Part shown: positions 18,494 through 26,160 of the stretch, piece by piece
Numbering within the stretch: the first letter of the stretch is position 1
Layout of the letters: every line of letters begins with the position of its first letter
Assembly (NCBI GenBank): GCA_964463695.1
Contig: CAYXCZ010000014.1
Span: 1 to 64,000, forward strand
Direction of reading: 5' to 3'
Length of the DNA stretch: 64,000 bases
Origin: JALNZU01 sp964463695
Lineage (GTDB): Bacteria; Bacteroidota; Bacteroidia; Bacteroidales; F082
Made by a program: the position numbers and the translations under genes
The notes under the pieces: model-generated
Told to the model about the DNA's origin: nothing
What the model saw: the letters and a program-made list of their open reading frames with translations, nothing else
The model's database searches: none

Positions 18494-19023
18494 TAGCGGA
18501 CATTTTTAACTAATTGATCTTCAATCTTTTTTACACATTGATGGTAAGTGGATTTAACTGTTCCCTCGGCTAATCCAAGTACTATTGCAATCTCTGCAAA
18601 AGGCGTTTCATTGAAATAACGCATTCCAAATATTTTACGCTGATGAATTGTTAAATGTTTTATTGCTTGTTCCAATTCCTTAACTGGATCTGATTCATGC
18701 TGAAAGACTTTGCGGTCGTCACGAATGTCGTCTGTTTTAATAAAGAAAAACTTCTTCCATTTTTGTTTTCGCAAATACTGAAGTGCTTCATTCGTTGCAA
18801 CACGATATAGCCATGTTGAAATTGTTGATTCAGAACGAAAAGCAGGCAATGCAAACCACACTTTTATCCAGGTTTCCTGTAACACATCATCAGCTTGATC
18901 ATGCTGAATAACTATTGTACGGATGTGCGCATAAAGCATTGGACTATATTCACTTACGATGCTTTCAAAGAACTTTTTCAGGTCTCTACCATCCTTTTGA
19001 TGTGCAATTGAATCGTTCTGCAT
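18493..19023 (-). CDS. ECF-type RNA polymerase sigma factor
   Basis: A 176-residue extracytoplasmic-function (sigma-70 family) factor. Region 2 covers about residues 20-90 (YSPMLYAHIRTIVIQHDQADDVLQETWIKVW; STISTWLYRVATNEALQYLR). Region 4 covers about residues 118-170 (LTIHQRKIFGMRYFNETPFAEIAIVLGLAEGTVKSTYHQCVKK), including the helix-turn-helix that reads the -35 element. There is no region 1.1 or 3, as usual for ECF factors. It starts only 13 bases after a strong hairpin that looks like the terminator of the upstream lipoprotein gene, so its own promoter must lie within that hairpin or transcription must read through. Followed by anti-sigma and Spy-like genes. Confidence 0.93.
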   Translation of the reverse strand: MQNDSIAHQKDGRDLKKFFESIVSEYSPMLYAHIRTIVIQHDQADDVLQETWIKVWFALPAFRSESTISTWLYRVATNEALQYLRKQKWKKFFFIKTDDIRDDRKVFQHESDPVKELEQAIKHLTIHQRKIFGMRYFNETPFAEIAIVLGLAEGTVKSTYHQCVKKIEDQLVKNVR

Positions 19024-19031
19024 AAGTTCTG

Positions 19032-19063
19032 AAAAAGTGCTCTCCGAAAATTACGGAGAGCAC
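19032..19063 (-). terminator. Terminator of the lipoprotein gene
   Basis: GTGCTCTCCG (19037-19046) pairs perfectly with CGGAGAGCAC (19054-19063) around a 7-base loop. On the minus strand it is followed by five T. It ends the gene at 19072-19902 and lies immediately before the ECF sigma start. Confidence 0.75.
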
Positions 19064-19071
19064 ATTTTTTG

Positions 19072-19902
19072 TTATCTAAGAATGATAGTAGTTGTCCGAT
19101 CACCTATCGTAAGAGATGCCAGGTTATCGCATGTACCATCTCCAAAATCGAGTATTCGTTCAGGACGAACAGCAGGAGTTGTAAGTAAAGTTCCGCTAAC
19201 AAACCATTTGCAATTGAGCTCTCTGCGGAGTGGATTAGTAATTTCGCGCACGTGGCTTCCTCCTGTGGATGAAGAAGCTGTTGATCCACCTTCAATCAAA
19301 AAGACATCATCCCGCCAGCGTGGTGTTTCTCTGCCTTCTATCCAGGTTCGTGTTTTAAGTGAAGTCCAACTTAGTACTTTTCCATCAGCGATAAAAGTGA
19401 TGCTTCCAGTTACTTCATGTTTGAATTGCATAAACCCATTTTCATTCAAACCAAGGTTAGTCATCACTTTGATTCCTTCAACATGGTTATCATTTACATA
19501 ATAATTATTGAAAGTGTGTGTAATTACTGCACCAATCCTTCTGTAACGCCCTGTAAAAGTGACAATTATCTGACCACGTCGGTACTTGCCATCATTGCAT
19601 AGGCAATTAGTTTCGCCAAAATCTATTGTCATAACGCGAGGAATAGCGGTAGTATCGACCGTTATTGTGACGCAATCACCCAAATGAGGACGGTCAGCAT
19701 TTCCATCTTTTAACAAAATAGTACCCTTTTCCCAAGCCTGATCAGCAATTTCTTCAACTTCGTCAAAAACGTCATCTGCTGTCGCCATGTTAACCGATTC
19801 TTCTACATCAGCAGTTTCAACAGTTTCCTGTTTACTCTTCTCACAAGATGGAAAAGCTAACCATGCTGCAAATAGAAATCCTAAAAAAAGTGTTTTTTTC
19901 AT
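19072..19902 (-). CDS. Putative lipoprotein of unknown function
   Basis: A 276-residue exported protein. The signal peptide ends in a lipobox-like FPSC (Cys near residue 20) followed by an acidic linker rich in Glu, Thr and Val. The remainder is predicted mostly beta-strand (DCVTITVDTTAIPRVMTIDFG; GQIIVTFTGRYRRIGAVITHTF), with FGETNCLCNDGKYRRG near residue 94 and FGDGTCDN near residue 258. It may form a surface beta-sandwich. I do not recognise a named family. It is followed by a strong terminator and appears to be a single-gene unit. Confidence 0.6.
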   Translation of the reverse strand: MKKTLFLGFLFAAWLAFPSCEKSKQETVETADVEESVNMATADDVFDEVEEIADQAWEKGTILLKDGNADRPHLGDCVTITVDTTAIPRVMTIDFGETNCLCNDGKYRRGQIIVTFTGRYRRIGAVITHTFNNYYVNDNHVEGIKVMTNLGLNENGFMQFKHEVTGSITFIADGKVLSWTSLKTRTWIEGRETPRWRDDVFLIEGGSTASSSTGGSHVREITNPLRRELNCKWFVSGTLLTTPAVRPERILDFGDGTCDNLASLTIGDRTTTIILR

Positions 19903-20018
19903 TGCTTGTAATTTTAATTAAACGCTGATCATTGGATGCAAATTAACAGTAAAAGTTTAGTGTGTGGTCAAAAAAAACTTCAAATTATAGATTGAAACTA
20001 TCATTAATCAATGTGAAC

Positions 20019-20050
20019 AAAAAAACCTGACAGAAGAAACTTCTGTCAGG
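20019..20050 (-). terminator. Terminator of the blaI/blaR operon
   Basis: CCTGACAGAAG (20026-20036) and CTTCTGTCAGG (20040-20050) form a perfect 11-bp stem with a 3-base loop. On the minus strand seven T follow. It lies 36 bases after the stop of the M56 protease gene. Confidence 0.9.
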
Positions 20051-20085
20051 CTATCATAATGGATTATCTTCCATTGTGTTACAGT

Positions 20086-22254
20086 CTATTTCATCAAACT
20101 GATAGCTTCATCCGATTCAAGTTTGCGTCCAAGAATTTCCTCAGTACGTTTTAAAACATACCGATGTGTTTTTTTATCAGCAACAACATTATCAATTACC
20201 AGTTGTTTTTTACTGATTAAAACATTGGCTTTTGGATTAATATACTGATCTCTCGTAAGTTCTTTTCGTAGTAATTTATGATATTGCCGGTCATCATTCT
20301 CCCCGTTATTGAAAAAGAAAACATTGTCTTCATTCCAGGAAGGAGCTTGTGGGTGATTTGGGAAATCAGGTCTTGGTAAGCGAGAAAGTTCTGCTGCAGC
20401 TTTTTGTATGTTTTTAGCCTCAATTTCCATGGCTTCTGCATCTGCTTTCATACGTTCAGCTGCAGCTTGATCAGTTTCAGCGAGTTTGGCTGCGTCTTGC
20501 TTTAATAATTCAGCTTGTTCTTTAATTTGTGCCGCTTGCATATTTAACTGTTCGCGTTCGATATTCATATCAGATCCATGAATAATGATTTTTCTTTTCC
20601 CATTGCGTTCCATTTCCTGAAGCATTTCATCGTCCAGTTCTATATCGAATTCAAACTCGTTCAATTCCTCATTATCATTACCATAAAAGAAGGCATTTCC
20701 TCCAGGCACTTTAATCATTCGTATCTCACCACCATTGAGTTCCATTGTTGAATCATCAATTATCATAATGTTTTCAATCTCCATTTGGATTGAATCATTG
20801 TCATCTGCGCCATCCATAACGATCGTTTTTACTTTCATTTTTTGGCCAGGTAAGCTCTCAGCATTTACAATTTTATGCCGCATTGTTTTCCCGTTTTTAT
20901 CAATGAAAACATCACCGGTTGCATCAATGTCAACTGTGGTTGAACCATCGTTATTACTTCTGACGATGATCTTTTGTACTTCTCCGTCTTCACTTTCCGT
21001 CCACGCAAAACCTTCTTTTTCAAGATCTTCTGCATGGACTTCCTTTCCGTCGATTATCATTTTAACAATCTTGCCGTCCTTTTTTTCGATTTCTACCGTT
21101 TTGGATTTCTTTATAATAGTATCTGTGGCAAGAGTCAAATCATTTAATTGTCCATTTTCAAGAAGGGAGGTTTCGCTAAAATCCTGTTGAACTATTTGAG
21201 CAGGGTCCTCATAACTGTTTGAACCTGTGAGCATCCCGCTGGCTGTTACTAATAGTACAAAAAGAAATGAAAAAACAATTACTCCTATTCGTTCGGAAGT
21301 TGAAGGTTTAAGTTTGGGTTTTCTGATAAGTCTTTGGATACGTTTCATAGTATTTAACTGATTAAATGTGATCAATGAATCTGATAAGGGTATTGGCTGC
21401 AACGCAGCTGATAAATTTGCCAAAGCTTTGGCAAGGGAAAGGTAGCCTCCAGTGGTTTGAAGGGCCATGTCGTCACAAATATTCTCCCTCTCCTGGCGAA
21501 TTACTGCAGATATCCACCAGACAAATGGATTAAAAAACAAAATTGTTTCGATAAGTGACTGAACGAAGTTTATCGCAAAATCGGCTCTTTTGATGTGAGC
21601 CAGTTCATGTGCAAGTATCATTTCAACCTGATCAAATGGCAAGCGTGAAAGTGTTCCAACCGGTATTATAATACATGGACGAAGTATGCCAACAACCATT
21701 GGAACCATTACACGTTGTGATTCAAGTAATTGCACTTTACACTTTACCTTTAGTGACTGACCAAGTTGTTTTACACGTTGCTGCCACATAGCAGATGCAG
21801 GAACAACTCCATGTCTTCGGTAGCGGTAAGCAAGAAAATATCCTCCACTCATCCGAATTGCCATAAAAACCATCCCAACTATCCAAAACCAAAAAAACAG
21901 TGGAGCAAGACTCATGATAAAAAGTTCAGCTCTATCAATCCAGGATTCGATGTTCAATTGAGAGTCAGCTAAGGTGTATGCAATCTCCATAATTCCAGCC
22001 TGTTCTTCAATATTAACTGCATCAATTGCGTCAGGCTCATATATTTTATAAAAGGTGATGGCAGGAACAATCAATGTTGCAATCAAACCGATAGAAGCAA
22101 CAAAATACCTGCTGTTTGCAGTTGCCTTCTTTAATAATTGAAGTAAAACAAAGACAATCAAAGCAATAACAGCCACTTGCCAGATTGAATGTAATAAACT
22201 CAACCCTGCTGCCTGTAAAAGCGATTCTGATAACAAAATTCCAAAAAAGCTCAT
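20086..22254 (-). CDS. BlaR1-type M56 membrane metallopeptidase with an atypical sensor tail
   Basis: A 722-residue inner-membrane zinc protease of family M56. The N-terminal part has helices near residues 20-40, 50-68 and 110-135. A cytoplasmic zincin domain follows, with HELAH at 216-220 and a downstream EREN near 256 likely to complete the zinc site. A fourth membrane helix spans about 322-342. Related proteins cut the BlaI repressor after sensing a signal. Unlike BlaR1 of Staphylococcus there is no penicillin-binding sensor domain. The roughly 380 extracytoplasmic residues are acidic, repetitive beta-rich sequence, then a coiled-coil-like segment (about 565-620) rich in Ala, Glu, Gln and Lys. 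The start overlaps the BlaI stop by 4 bases. The inducer is unknown. Confidence 0.88.
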   Translation of the reverse strand: MSFFGILLSESLLQAAGLSLLHSIWQVAVIALIVFVLLQLLKKATANSRYFVASIGLIATLIVPAITFYKIYEPDAIDAVNIEEQAGIMEIAYTLADSQLNIESWIDRAELFIMSLAPLFFWFWIVGMVFMAIRMSGGYFLAYRYRRHGVVPASAMWQQRVKQLGQSLKVKCKVQLLESQRVMVPMVVGILRPCIIIPVGTLSRLPFDQVEMILAHELAHIKRADFAINFVQSLIETILFFNPFVWWISAVIRQERENICDDMALQTTGGYLSLAKALANLSAALQPIPLSDSLITFNQLNTMKRIQRLIRKPKLKPSTSERIGVIVFSFLFVLLVTASGMLTGSNSYEDPAQIVQQDFSETSLLENGQLNDLTLATDTIIKKSKTVEIEKKDGKIVKMIIDGKEVHAEDLEKEGFAWTESEDGEVQKIIVRSNNDGSTTVDIDATGDVFIDKNGKTMRHKIVNAESLPGQKMKVKTIVMDGADDNDSIQMEIENIMIIDDSTMELNGGEIRMIKVPGGNAFFYGNDNEELNEFEFDIELDDEMLQEMERNGKRKIIIHGSDMNIEREQLNMQAAQIKEQAELLKQDAAKLAETDQAAAERMKADAEAMEIEAKNIQKAAAELSRLPRPDFPNHPQAPSWNEDNVFFFNNGENDDRQYHKLLRKELTRDQYINPKANVLISKKQLVIDNVVADKKTHRYVLKRTEEILGRKLESDEAISLMK

Positions 22255-22634
22255 TCTGCCCCCCTTTCCAATTGCTTGATAAGCATTTTTATTTCATCAA
22301 GTTCCGATTGACTTGTCTTTCCATTTCCAAGTGCCTGCATCACAAGTTTCTTTGCTGAACCTCCAAACGCTGCCTGAAGCAACTGATCCATCAAATGAAG
22401 CTGTGTTTCTTCTTCCTTTAAAAGGGAGGTGTAAACATGGCTGCGATCGCTTTTATCTGCTCTGACAATCTCCTTTTGTGTCATGATTTGCAACAACTTC
22501 AAAGTCGTTGTATAGCCAACTGTCTTCTTCTCATTGAGGATATCATTGATATGTCTTACAGTTGAAGGACCATATTGCCAAATCACCCTGAGAATCTCGA
22601 GTTCGGCATCGGTAGGTTTAAGAGGTATTTGCAT
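22251..22634 (-). CDS. BlaI/MecI-family transcriptional repressor
   Basis: A 127-residue winged-helix repressor of the BlaI/MecI/CopY family. The DNA-binding part (LKPTDAELEILRVIWQYGPSTVRHINDIL, then KTVGYTTTLKLLQIMTQKEIV) matches the family, and the C-terminal helices would dimerise. I place the start at 22634 (MQIPLKPTD). The longer frame to 22658 would run back through an operator and the -7 box. The next gene encodes an M56 protease, the usual partner that cleaves the repressor. Two identical operator-like palindromes flank its promoter, so it should repress its own operon. Confidence 0.92.
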   Translation of the reverse strand: MQIPLKPTDAELEILRVIWQYGPSTVRHINDILNEKKTVGYTTTLKLLQIMTQKEIVRADKSDRSHVYTSLLKEEETQLHLMDQLLQAAFGGSAKKLVMQALGNGKTSQSELDEIKMLIKQLERGAE

Positions 22635-22638
22635 GATA

Positions 22639-22654
22639 TACGAATAATTTCGTA
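22639..22654. promoter_or_regulatory. BlaI operator 1 (candidate)
   Basis: A perfect inverted repeat, TACGAA-N4-TTCGTA, just downstream of the -7 box and 4 bases before the repressor start codon. A dimer bound here would block initiation. It shares its half-sites with operator 2. Confidence 0.8.
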
Positions 22655-22655
22655 G

Positions 22656-22686
22656 CAAAAATAGTATGCCAGTTTCTTCATGTCAA
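22656..22686 (-). promoter_or_regulatory. Promoter of the blaI/blaR operon
   Basis: The minus strand has CTTG (TTG at 22684-22686), 20 bases, then TATTTTTG (22656-22663), matching the Bacteroidota -33/-7 pattern with one mismatch in the -33 box. It lies between the two TACGAA-N4-TTCGTA sites. Confidence 0.75.
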
Positions 22687-22694
22687 GAAAAATA

Positions 22695-22710
22695 TACGAA
22701 ACTTTTCGTA
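22695..22710. promoter_or_regulatory. BlaI operator 2 (candidate)
   Basis: A second perfect TACGAA-N4-TTCGTA palindrome, centred 56 bp from operator 1 and just upstream of the -33 element. The paired arrangement is like the double operators of bla/mec systems, though the half-site differs from the TACA/TGTA core known there. Confidence 0.8.
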
Positions 22711-22840
22711 ATAAAAGTTAAATATTCATATAGCATTGATATACAATAATATATAAGTTACTAATTTGAGAATCACGGATCATTTCAATTGTAAAAATCG
22801 CAAGTATAAAGGGTTTTTGATCTGCCAATAAATCAAAAAG

Positions 22841-22927
22841 GTGTGGTATCTCAGTTGAGACCCACACCCCGAATGTGAAAATATCCCCCCTTGAGGAACT
22901 TTCACGAACAGAGAATCCTATTCTCTG
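22841..22927. other. Cluster of three stem-loops, possible structured RNA
   Basis: Within 87 bases there are three consecutive inverted repeats. GGTGTGG (22841) pairs with CCACACC (22863-22869), with an inner TCTC/GAGA. GTGAAA (22876-22881) pairs with TTTCAC (22901-22906). AGAGAAT (22911) pairs perfectly with ATTCTCT (ending 22927) over a 3-base loop. No frame codes through it, and it is more GC-rich than its surroundings. The rest of the gap 22711-23112 is AT-rich and shows nothing else. It could be a small RNA or a leader of the DUF456 gene; strand and function are unknown. Confidence 0.4.
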
Positions 22928-23112
22928 GTTAACTTGTTATATATTTTATCATTAATATCATCATTTAAACCAAGTAATCATTCTCGTTATTCAACTCACA
23001 AATAACAGCTTACATAGTTATTCTATTTCCAAGCTCTCAAACGAGCTTTATTTGATTTTATTTGAATCTAAACAGCAATTTTAATAATTTCGTGTTTCAA
23101 AAATACATAAAG

Positions 23113-23634
23113 ATGGAAATTTTAATACTTGTTCTTGCATTTTTATTTTTACTTGGAGGATTACTTGGTGCAATCATTCCAGGAATTCCTGGTCCACCCT
23201 TGAGTTTTATTGGAATTCTTTTTGTTGGATCGATCGATGCAATTGCATTTGAATCATCATTTTACATAACAATTGCAGTGATTGCAATCGTGATCATTCT
23301 CATCGATTATTACTTTCCCATCTATGGCACAAAACTTATGGGAGGAACTAAAGCAGGAATCAGAGGGAGTACTATCGGACTTGTTGTTGCGCTTTTTGTT
23401 CTTCCCTTTATTGGAATAGTGCTTGGGCCTTTCGGAATAACAGGTATCATCATCGGACCTTTTGCGGGCGCTTATATCGGTGAAAAGTTAGCAGGCACAC
23501 CTGACGAAAAGGCATGGAAATCAGCATTTGGATCCTTTATGGGATTTGTTGCCGGAACGTTTATTAAAATTGCTTATGCAGTAATACTGATAATAATCGC
23601 TATCAAAGAGCTGATTACATGGCTGTTAAACTAA
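23113..23634 (+). CDS. DUF456 family membrane protein
   Basis: A 173-residue integral membrane protein with several long hydrophobic helices and conserved glycine-rich segments (LLGAIIPGIPGPPLSFIGIL near residue 17; GPFGITGIIIGPFAGAYIGE near 107). Glycine-zipper-like patterns are typical of DUF456. The frame extends back to a TTG at 23062, but the ATG at 23113 starts directly with the first helix and is preferred. The role is unknown. It stands alone, converging with a minus-strand pair. Confidence 0.82.
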   Translation: MEILILVLAFLFLLGGLLGAIIPGIPGPPLSFIGILFVGSIDAIAFESSFYITIAVIAIVIILIDYYFPIYGTKLMGGTKAGIRGSTIGLVVALFVLPFIGIVLGPFGITGIIIGPFAGAYIGEKLAGTPDEKAWKSAFGSFMGFVAGTFIKIAYAVILIIIAIKELITWLLN

Positions 23635-23652
23635 TTTATTAGTTTTAGAATG

Positions 23653-23949
23653 TCATTTCATTACTTGATATACTGCAAATAATAGTATGTATATTAACAA
23701 GTAAAAACGGTAAAAATTCCTGAATCGAACATAATCCTCTGAATCTGGATAGATATTTCCAAATAATGCTTTGAGCTCTTTCCTGAAAAAAGGCATGATG
23801 TTAATCTTCCAATTATCCGTCTGGTAGACAATTTTCCGAAACTTACTTCTATAATAAGACAAGGGTATTCCCCACAGGAAAAACAATATCAACCAGCTAT
23901 TCTGTTGGATGAAATGATAAACCGAGGTAATTACTTCCTTGGAAACCAT
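23653..23949 (-). CDS. Small membrane protein of unknown function
   Basis: A 98-residue protein with two hydrophobic segments (about 18-30 and 78-96) around a basic central part with aromatic residues (RSKFRKIVYQTDNWKINIMPFF). I do not recognise a family. Its 5' end overlaps the 3' end of the DUF1295 gene by 19 bases, which suggests co-translation with it. Confidence 0.55.
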   Translation of the reverse strand: MVSKEVITSVYHFIQQNSWLILFFLWGIPLSYYRSKFRKIVYQTDNWKINIMPFFRKELKALFGNIYPDSEDYVRFRNFYRFYLLIYILLFAVYQVMK

Positions 23950-24737
23950 GGGAAAAATGAATTGGTTTTTTCGATATAATCCTTGTAAGCCGGCTTAGTT
24001 TCTTTCAGTGTACGCTCCAGCATTGCCACACCCGACACCTTAATTATAAGACCGATCATCAAAAGAGAACCCAGCACAGGCAAATAACTTCCTGCAGCCA
24101 CACTAAAAAGTGCATAAGCAACCCATACCGTAGCATCACCAAAATAGTTTGGATGGCGGGTGTAATGCCAGAAACCCGTATTCAGCACTTTTCCTTTGTT
24201 TTCCGGTTTTGCTTTAAAATTTGCAAGTTGCCAGTCGCCACCAGCTTCGAAAACAAAACCAATTAGCCAAACAATCAAAGCAATCAAATCAATTAAGTTG
24301 AGAGAATTAGGCTGTGAATAATAATGAGTTGCCAGCAAAGGCGCGGAAATTAGCCACATTAGCAAGCCTTGAAGCAAGAAAACCTGAAAGTAGCTTACCC
24401 ACCAATAGCGATGAGCACCATAATCTTCACGGAACTTATGATAACGAAAGTCCTCTTCTTTCCCATAATTACGCCAACCTATATAACCAGATAAACGAAT
24501 GCCCCAAACGCTCACGAGTATCACAAGTAGCCATTGTCGCGGACTTGATACGTCATTCAATATCAAATAGATAAAATTTGTAACAACAAACCCGAAACCC
24601 CAAAAAACATCTACAATACTTGCATTTTTTATGCTAACACTATAAATCCATAGTAAAGTTACCATGGCTACAATTAAAGCTAATCCAACTAAATAAACAT
24701 TTAAAAAAGTCATGATGTGTTTTCTTAAGTTGATCAA
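23931..24737 (-). CDS. DUF1295 / steroid 5-alpha-reductase-like membrane protein
   Basis: A 268-residue polytopic membrane protein of DUF1295, related to steroid 5-alpha-reductases and isoprenylcysteine methyltransferases. The C-terminal region has the signature GKVLNTGFWHYTRHPNYFGDATVW near residue 182, in which the RHPNY(F/L)G core is the cofactor-site motif of the superfamily, followed by a hydrophobic stretch and a YKDYIEKTNSFFPWFPRK end. The likely reaction is reduction or methylation of a lipid-type substrate. Start could be 24737 or the internal ATG at 24713 (MTFLNVYLVG); the second places the first helix at the N-terminus. Confidence 0.85.
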   Translation of the reverse strand: MINLRKHIMTFLNVYLVGLALIVAMVTLLWIYSVSIKNASIVDVFWGFGFVVTNFIYLILNDVSSPRQWLLVILVSVWGIRLSGYIGWRNYGKEEDFRYHKFREDYGAHRYWWVSYFQVFLLQGLLMWLISAPLLATHYYSQPNSLNLIDLIALIVWLIGFVFEAGGDWQLANFKAKPENKGKVLNTGFWHYTRHPNYFGDATVWVAYALFSVAAGSYLPVLGSLLMIGLIIKVSGVAMLERTLKETKPAYKDYIEKTNSFFPWFPRK

Positions 24738-24882
24738 TCCTAAATTATATAAACTTTTTACACCTCTCAGGGAATCACAACTAGATACATAACAAATTCG
24801 TTATCAATTTGTTTGCGAAGATCGAAAAAGCTACAAAAATCTGTTACTAAATAAGTTGATTAACTTATGAATCAGAGCTATG

Positions 24883-24925
24883 AAAAAAAAGTCCTTTTCC
24901 TCAGGAAACTGAGCAAAAGGACTTT
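24883..24925 (-). terminator. Strong terminator of the CsgG-like gene
   Basis: AAGTCCTTTT-C-CTCAG (from 24889) pairs with CTGAG-C-AAAAGGACTT (to 24924) around a GAAA loop. On the minus strand it is followed by eight T. It lies 30 bases after the stop at 24955. Confidence 0.92.
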
Positions 24926-24954
24926 AGTTATTCCGAAAATTGAAGCTAAAATTG

Positions 24955-25815
24955 CTACTTTGTATAAATCGGACTACGTTTCAATAGGTATTGGATTGCA
25001 TCCATCCAGCTGTCTTTCATTGTAAAAAATGGCTGACGGGTATGCGTATAAATCTTTTCTTTATTGCGATACATATCAAAATAAACATTGTATTTATACT
25101 GTTGTTGAGTTTGGTCATTAGTCGACGAATAATTTTGATTTTTTGTCTTATCATTAGAATATTTAGTTTCTCCTGATTTATAAGTATTTGAGGTGTGATT
25201 CTCTACCATGGTGTAGGAAACCTTCGCAGCAATGATGTTATCAACCCCAAGGATTTCTTCTAATTCTTCAATCGGTATTTCATCAATATTTTTATAATCG
25301 ATACCTGCTTTTCGCAATAAACCATTTGTAGTTCTGAGATCCTGAACTGTTAAAGGGAAGATATTGGATGATTTATCTATTAGCTTACTATAAATATCAT
25401 TTTGTGCAAATTTTGCCATCTCTTCCGAACTTGCAAGTGTTTCAGAATTCACATATGGAATTGGCAGCACCGCTATCATATTTGTATTCATTTTTGCGCT
25501 TCCCTTAGTTTGAATTGTTTCTTCAACAACTTCACTTGCCTGATTTGCAGCAGGTTCAGCAGCTTCAAATAGTTGTGTTCTACCACTTGCAAATTCAATA
25601 CGTGCAATTTTTGCTACATCAAGTGATATTGTCATTGTTTCATTCGGCAGACTGTACTCAACGGCGGCATCTGACATTTTGGAAATAGTGCAATCAATAA
25701 TTTGATAATCTTTCCTGATGATTCTATCGAGCTTTTTAACGTCGTTATTTTGAGCGTAACTTGTTAAAGAAAACAAGCTAATCAGGAGCATTGTAAAAAG
25801 ATGTTTTGCATTCAT
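24955..25815 (-). CDS. Secreted protein with CsgG/TolB-like fold
   Basis: A 286-residue exported protein with a signal peptide (about 1-21, SYAQ). Residues about 27-85 form a small beta-rich domain (IIDCTISKMSDAAVEYSLP; ARIEFASGRTQLF). From about residue 108 the pattern (MIAVLPIPYVNSE ... FAQNDIYSKLID ... LLRKAGIDYKNIDEIPIEELEEILGVDNIIAAKVSYTM) resembles CsgG/LPP20-type outer-membrane-associated proteins, with the typical 'IGVDNIIAAKV' strand. Near residues 205-230 is a low-complexity Ser/Thr/Asn/Gln segment. Function is unknown. It has its own promoter (25887-25918) and terminator. Confidence 0.6.
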   Translation of the reverse strand: MNAKHLFTMLLISLFSLTSYAQNNDVKKLDRIIRKDYQIIDCTISKMSDAAVEYSLPNETMTISLDVAKIARIEFASGRTQLFEAAEPAANQASEVVEETIQTKGSAKMNTNMIAVLPIPYVNSETLASSEEMAKFAQNDIYSKLIDKSSNIFPLTVQDLRTTNGLLRKAGIDYKNIDEIPIEELEEILGVDNIIAAKVSYTMVENHTSNTYKSGETKYSNDKTKNQNYSSTNDQTQQQYKYNVYFDMYRNKEKIYTHTRQPFFTMKDSWMDAIQYLLKRSPIYTK

Positions 25816-25886
25816 TGTGTTTAATTGTTTTTTTGTCCCTACTCTTTTAAGGCTTTTCGGTTACACCTGATATTTTTATACCGGAG

Positions 25887-25918
25887 CAAAAATATAGATT
25901 ATTGATCAAAAACTCAAA
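25887..25918 (-). promoter_or_regulatory. Promoter of the CsgG-like gene
   Basis: On the minus strand TTTG (25915-25918) is followed after 20 bases by TATTTTTG (25887-25894), a complete match to the Bacteroidota consensus. The predicted leader is about 65 bases. Confidence 0.72.
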
Positions 25919-26160
25919 TAAACATGATAGAGCTGTTTCAAACTTGTTATTAAAACATTTTCAAGTCCCCACCTAGGAAAATACAAGTAGATATCCACAA
26001 ATATTCTACTTTTTATTATAAAATAATCGTGGATTTAATAATTCGGTAAATAAACATTTTTACCTTTGAACTATATTAAATGGATTATTGATTAGTACAC
26101 TCATAATCAGTAATTTGATTATTATTTACATTATCATTTCAATAATATAAAATCACTTGT
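25919..26160. other. Divergent intergenic region before importer 1
   Basis: AT-rich DNA upstream of the multi-domain importer gene. A plus-strand TACCTTTG at 26061-26068 matches the -7 consensus, without a clear -33 TTTG; it would give a leader of about 85 bases. Several GATTATT copies occur between 26080 and 26130. No coding frame is seen. Confidence 0.45.

Noticed and set aside
19037..19501. 154-codon plus-strand frame over the lipoprotein gene
   Set aside because: Antisense to a gene with a clear lipobox; it starts within a terminator hairpin.
20735..21190. 151-codon plus-strand frame inside the M56 protease gene
   Set aside because: It lies opposite a well-supported gene and its Ser/Ile-rich translation reflects the antisense of acidic codons.
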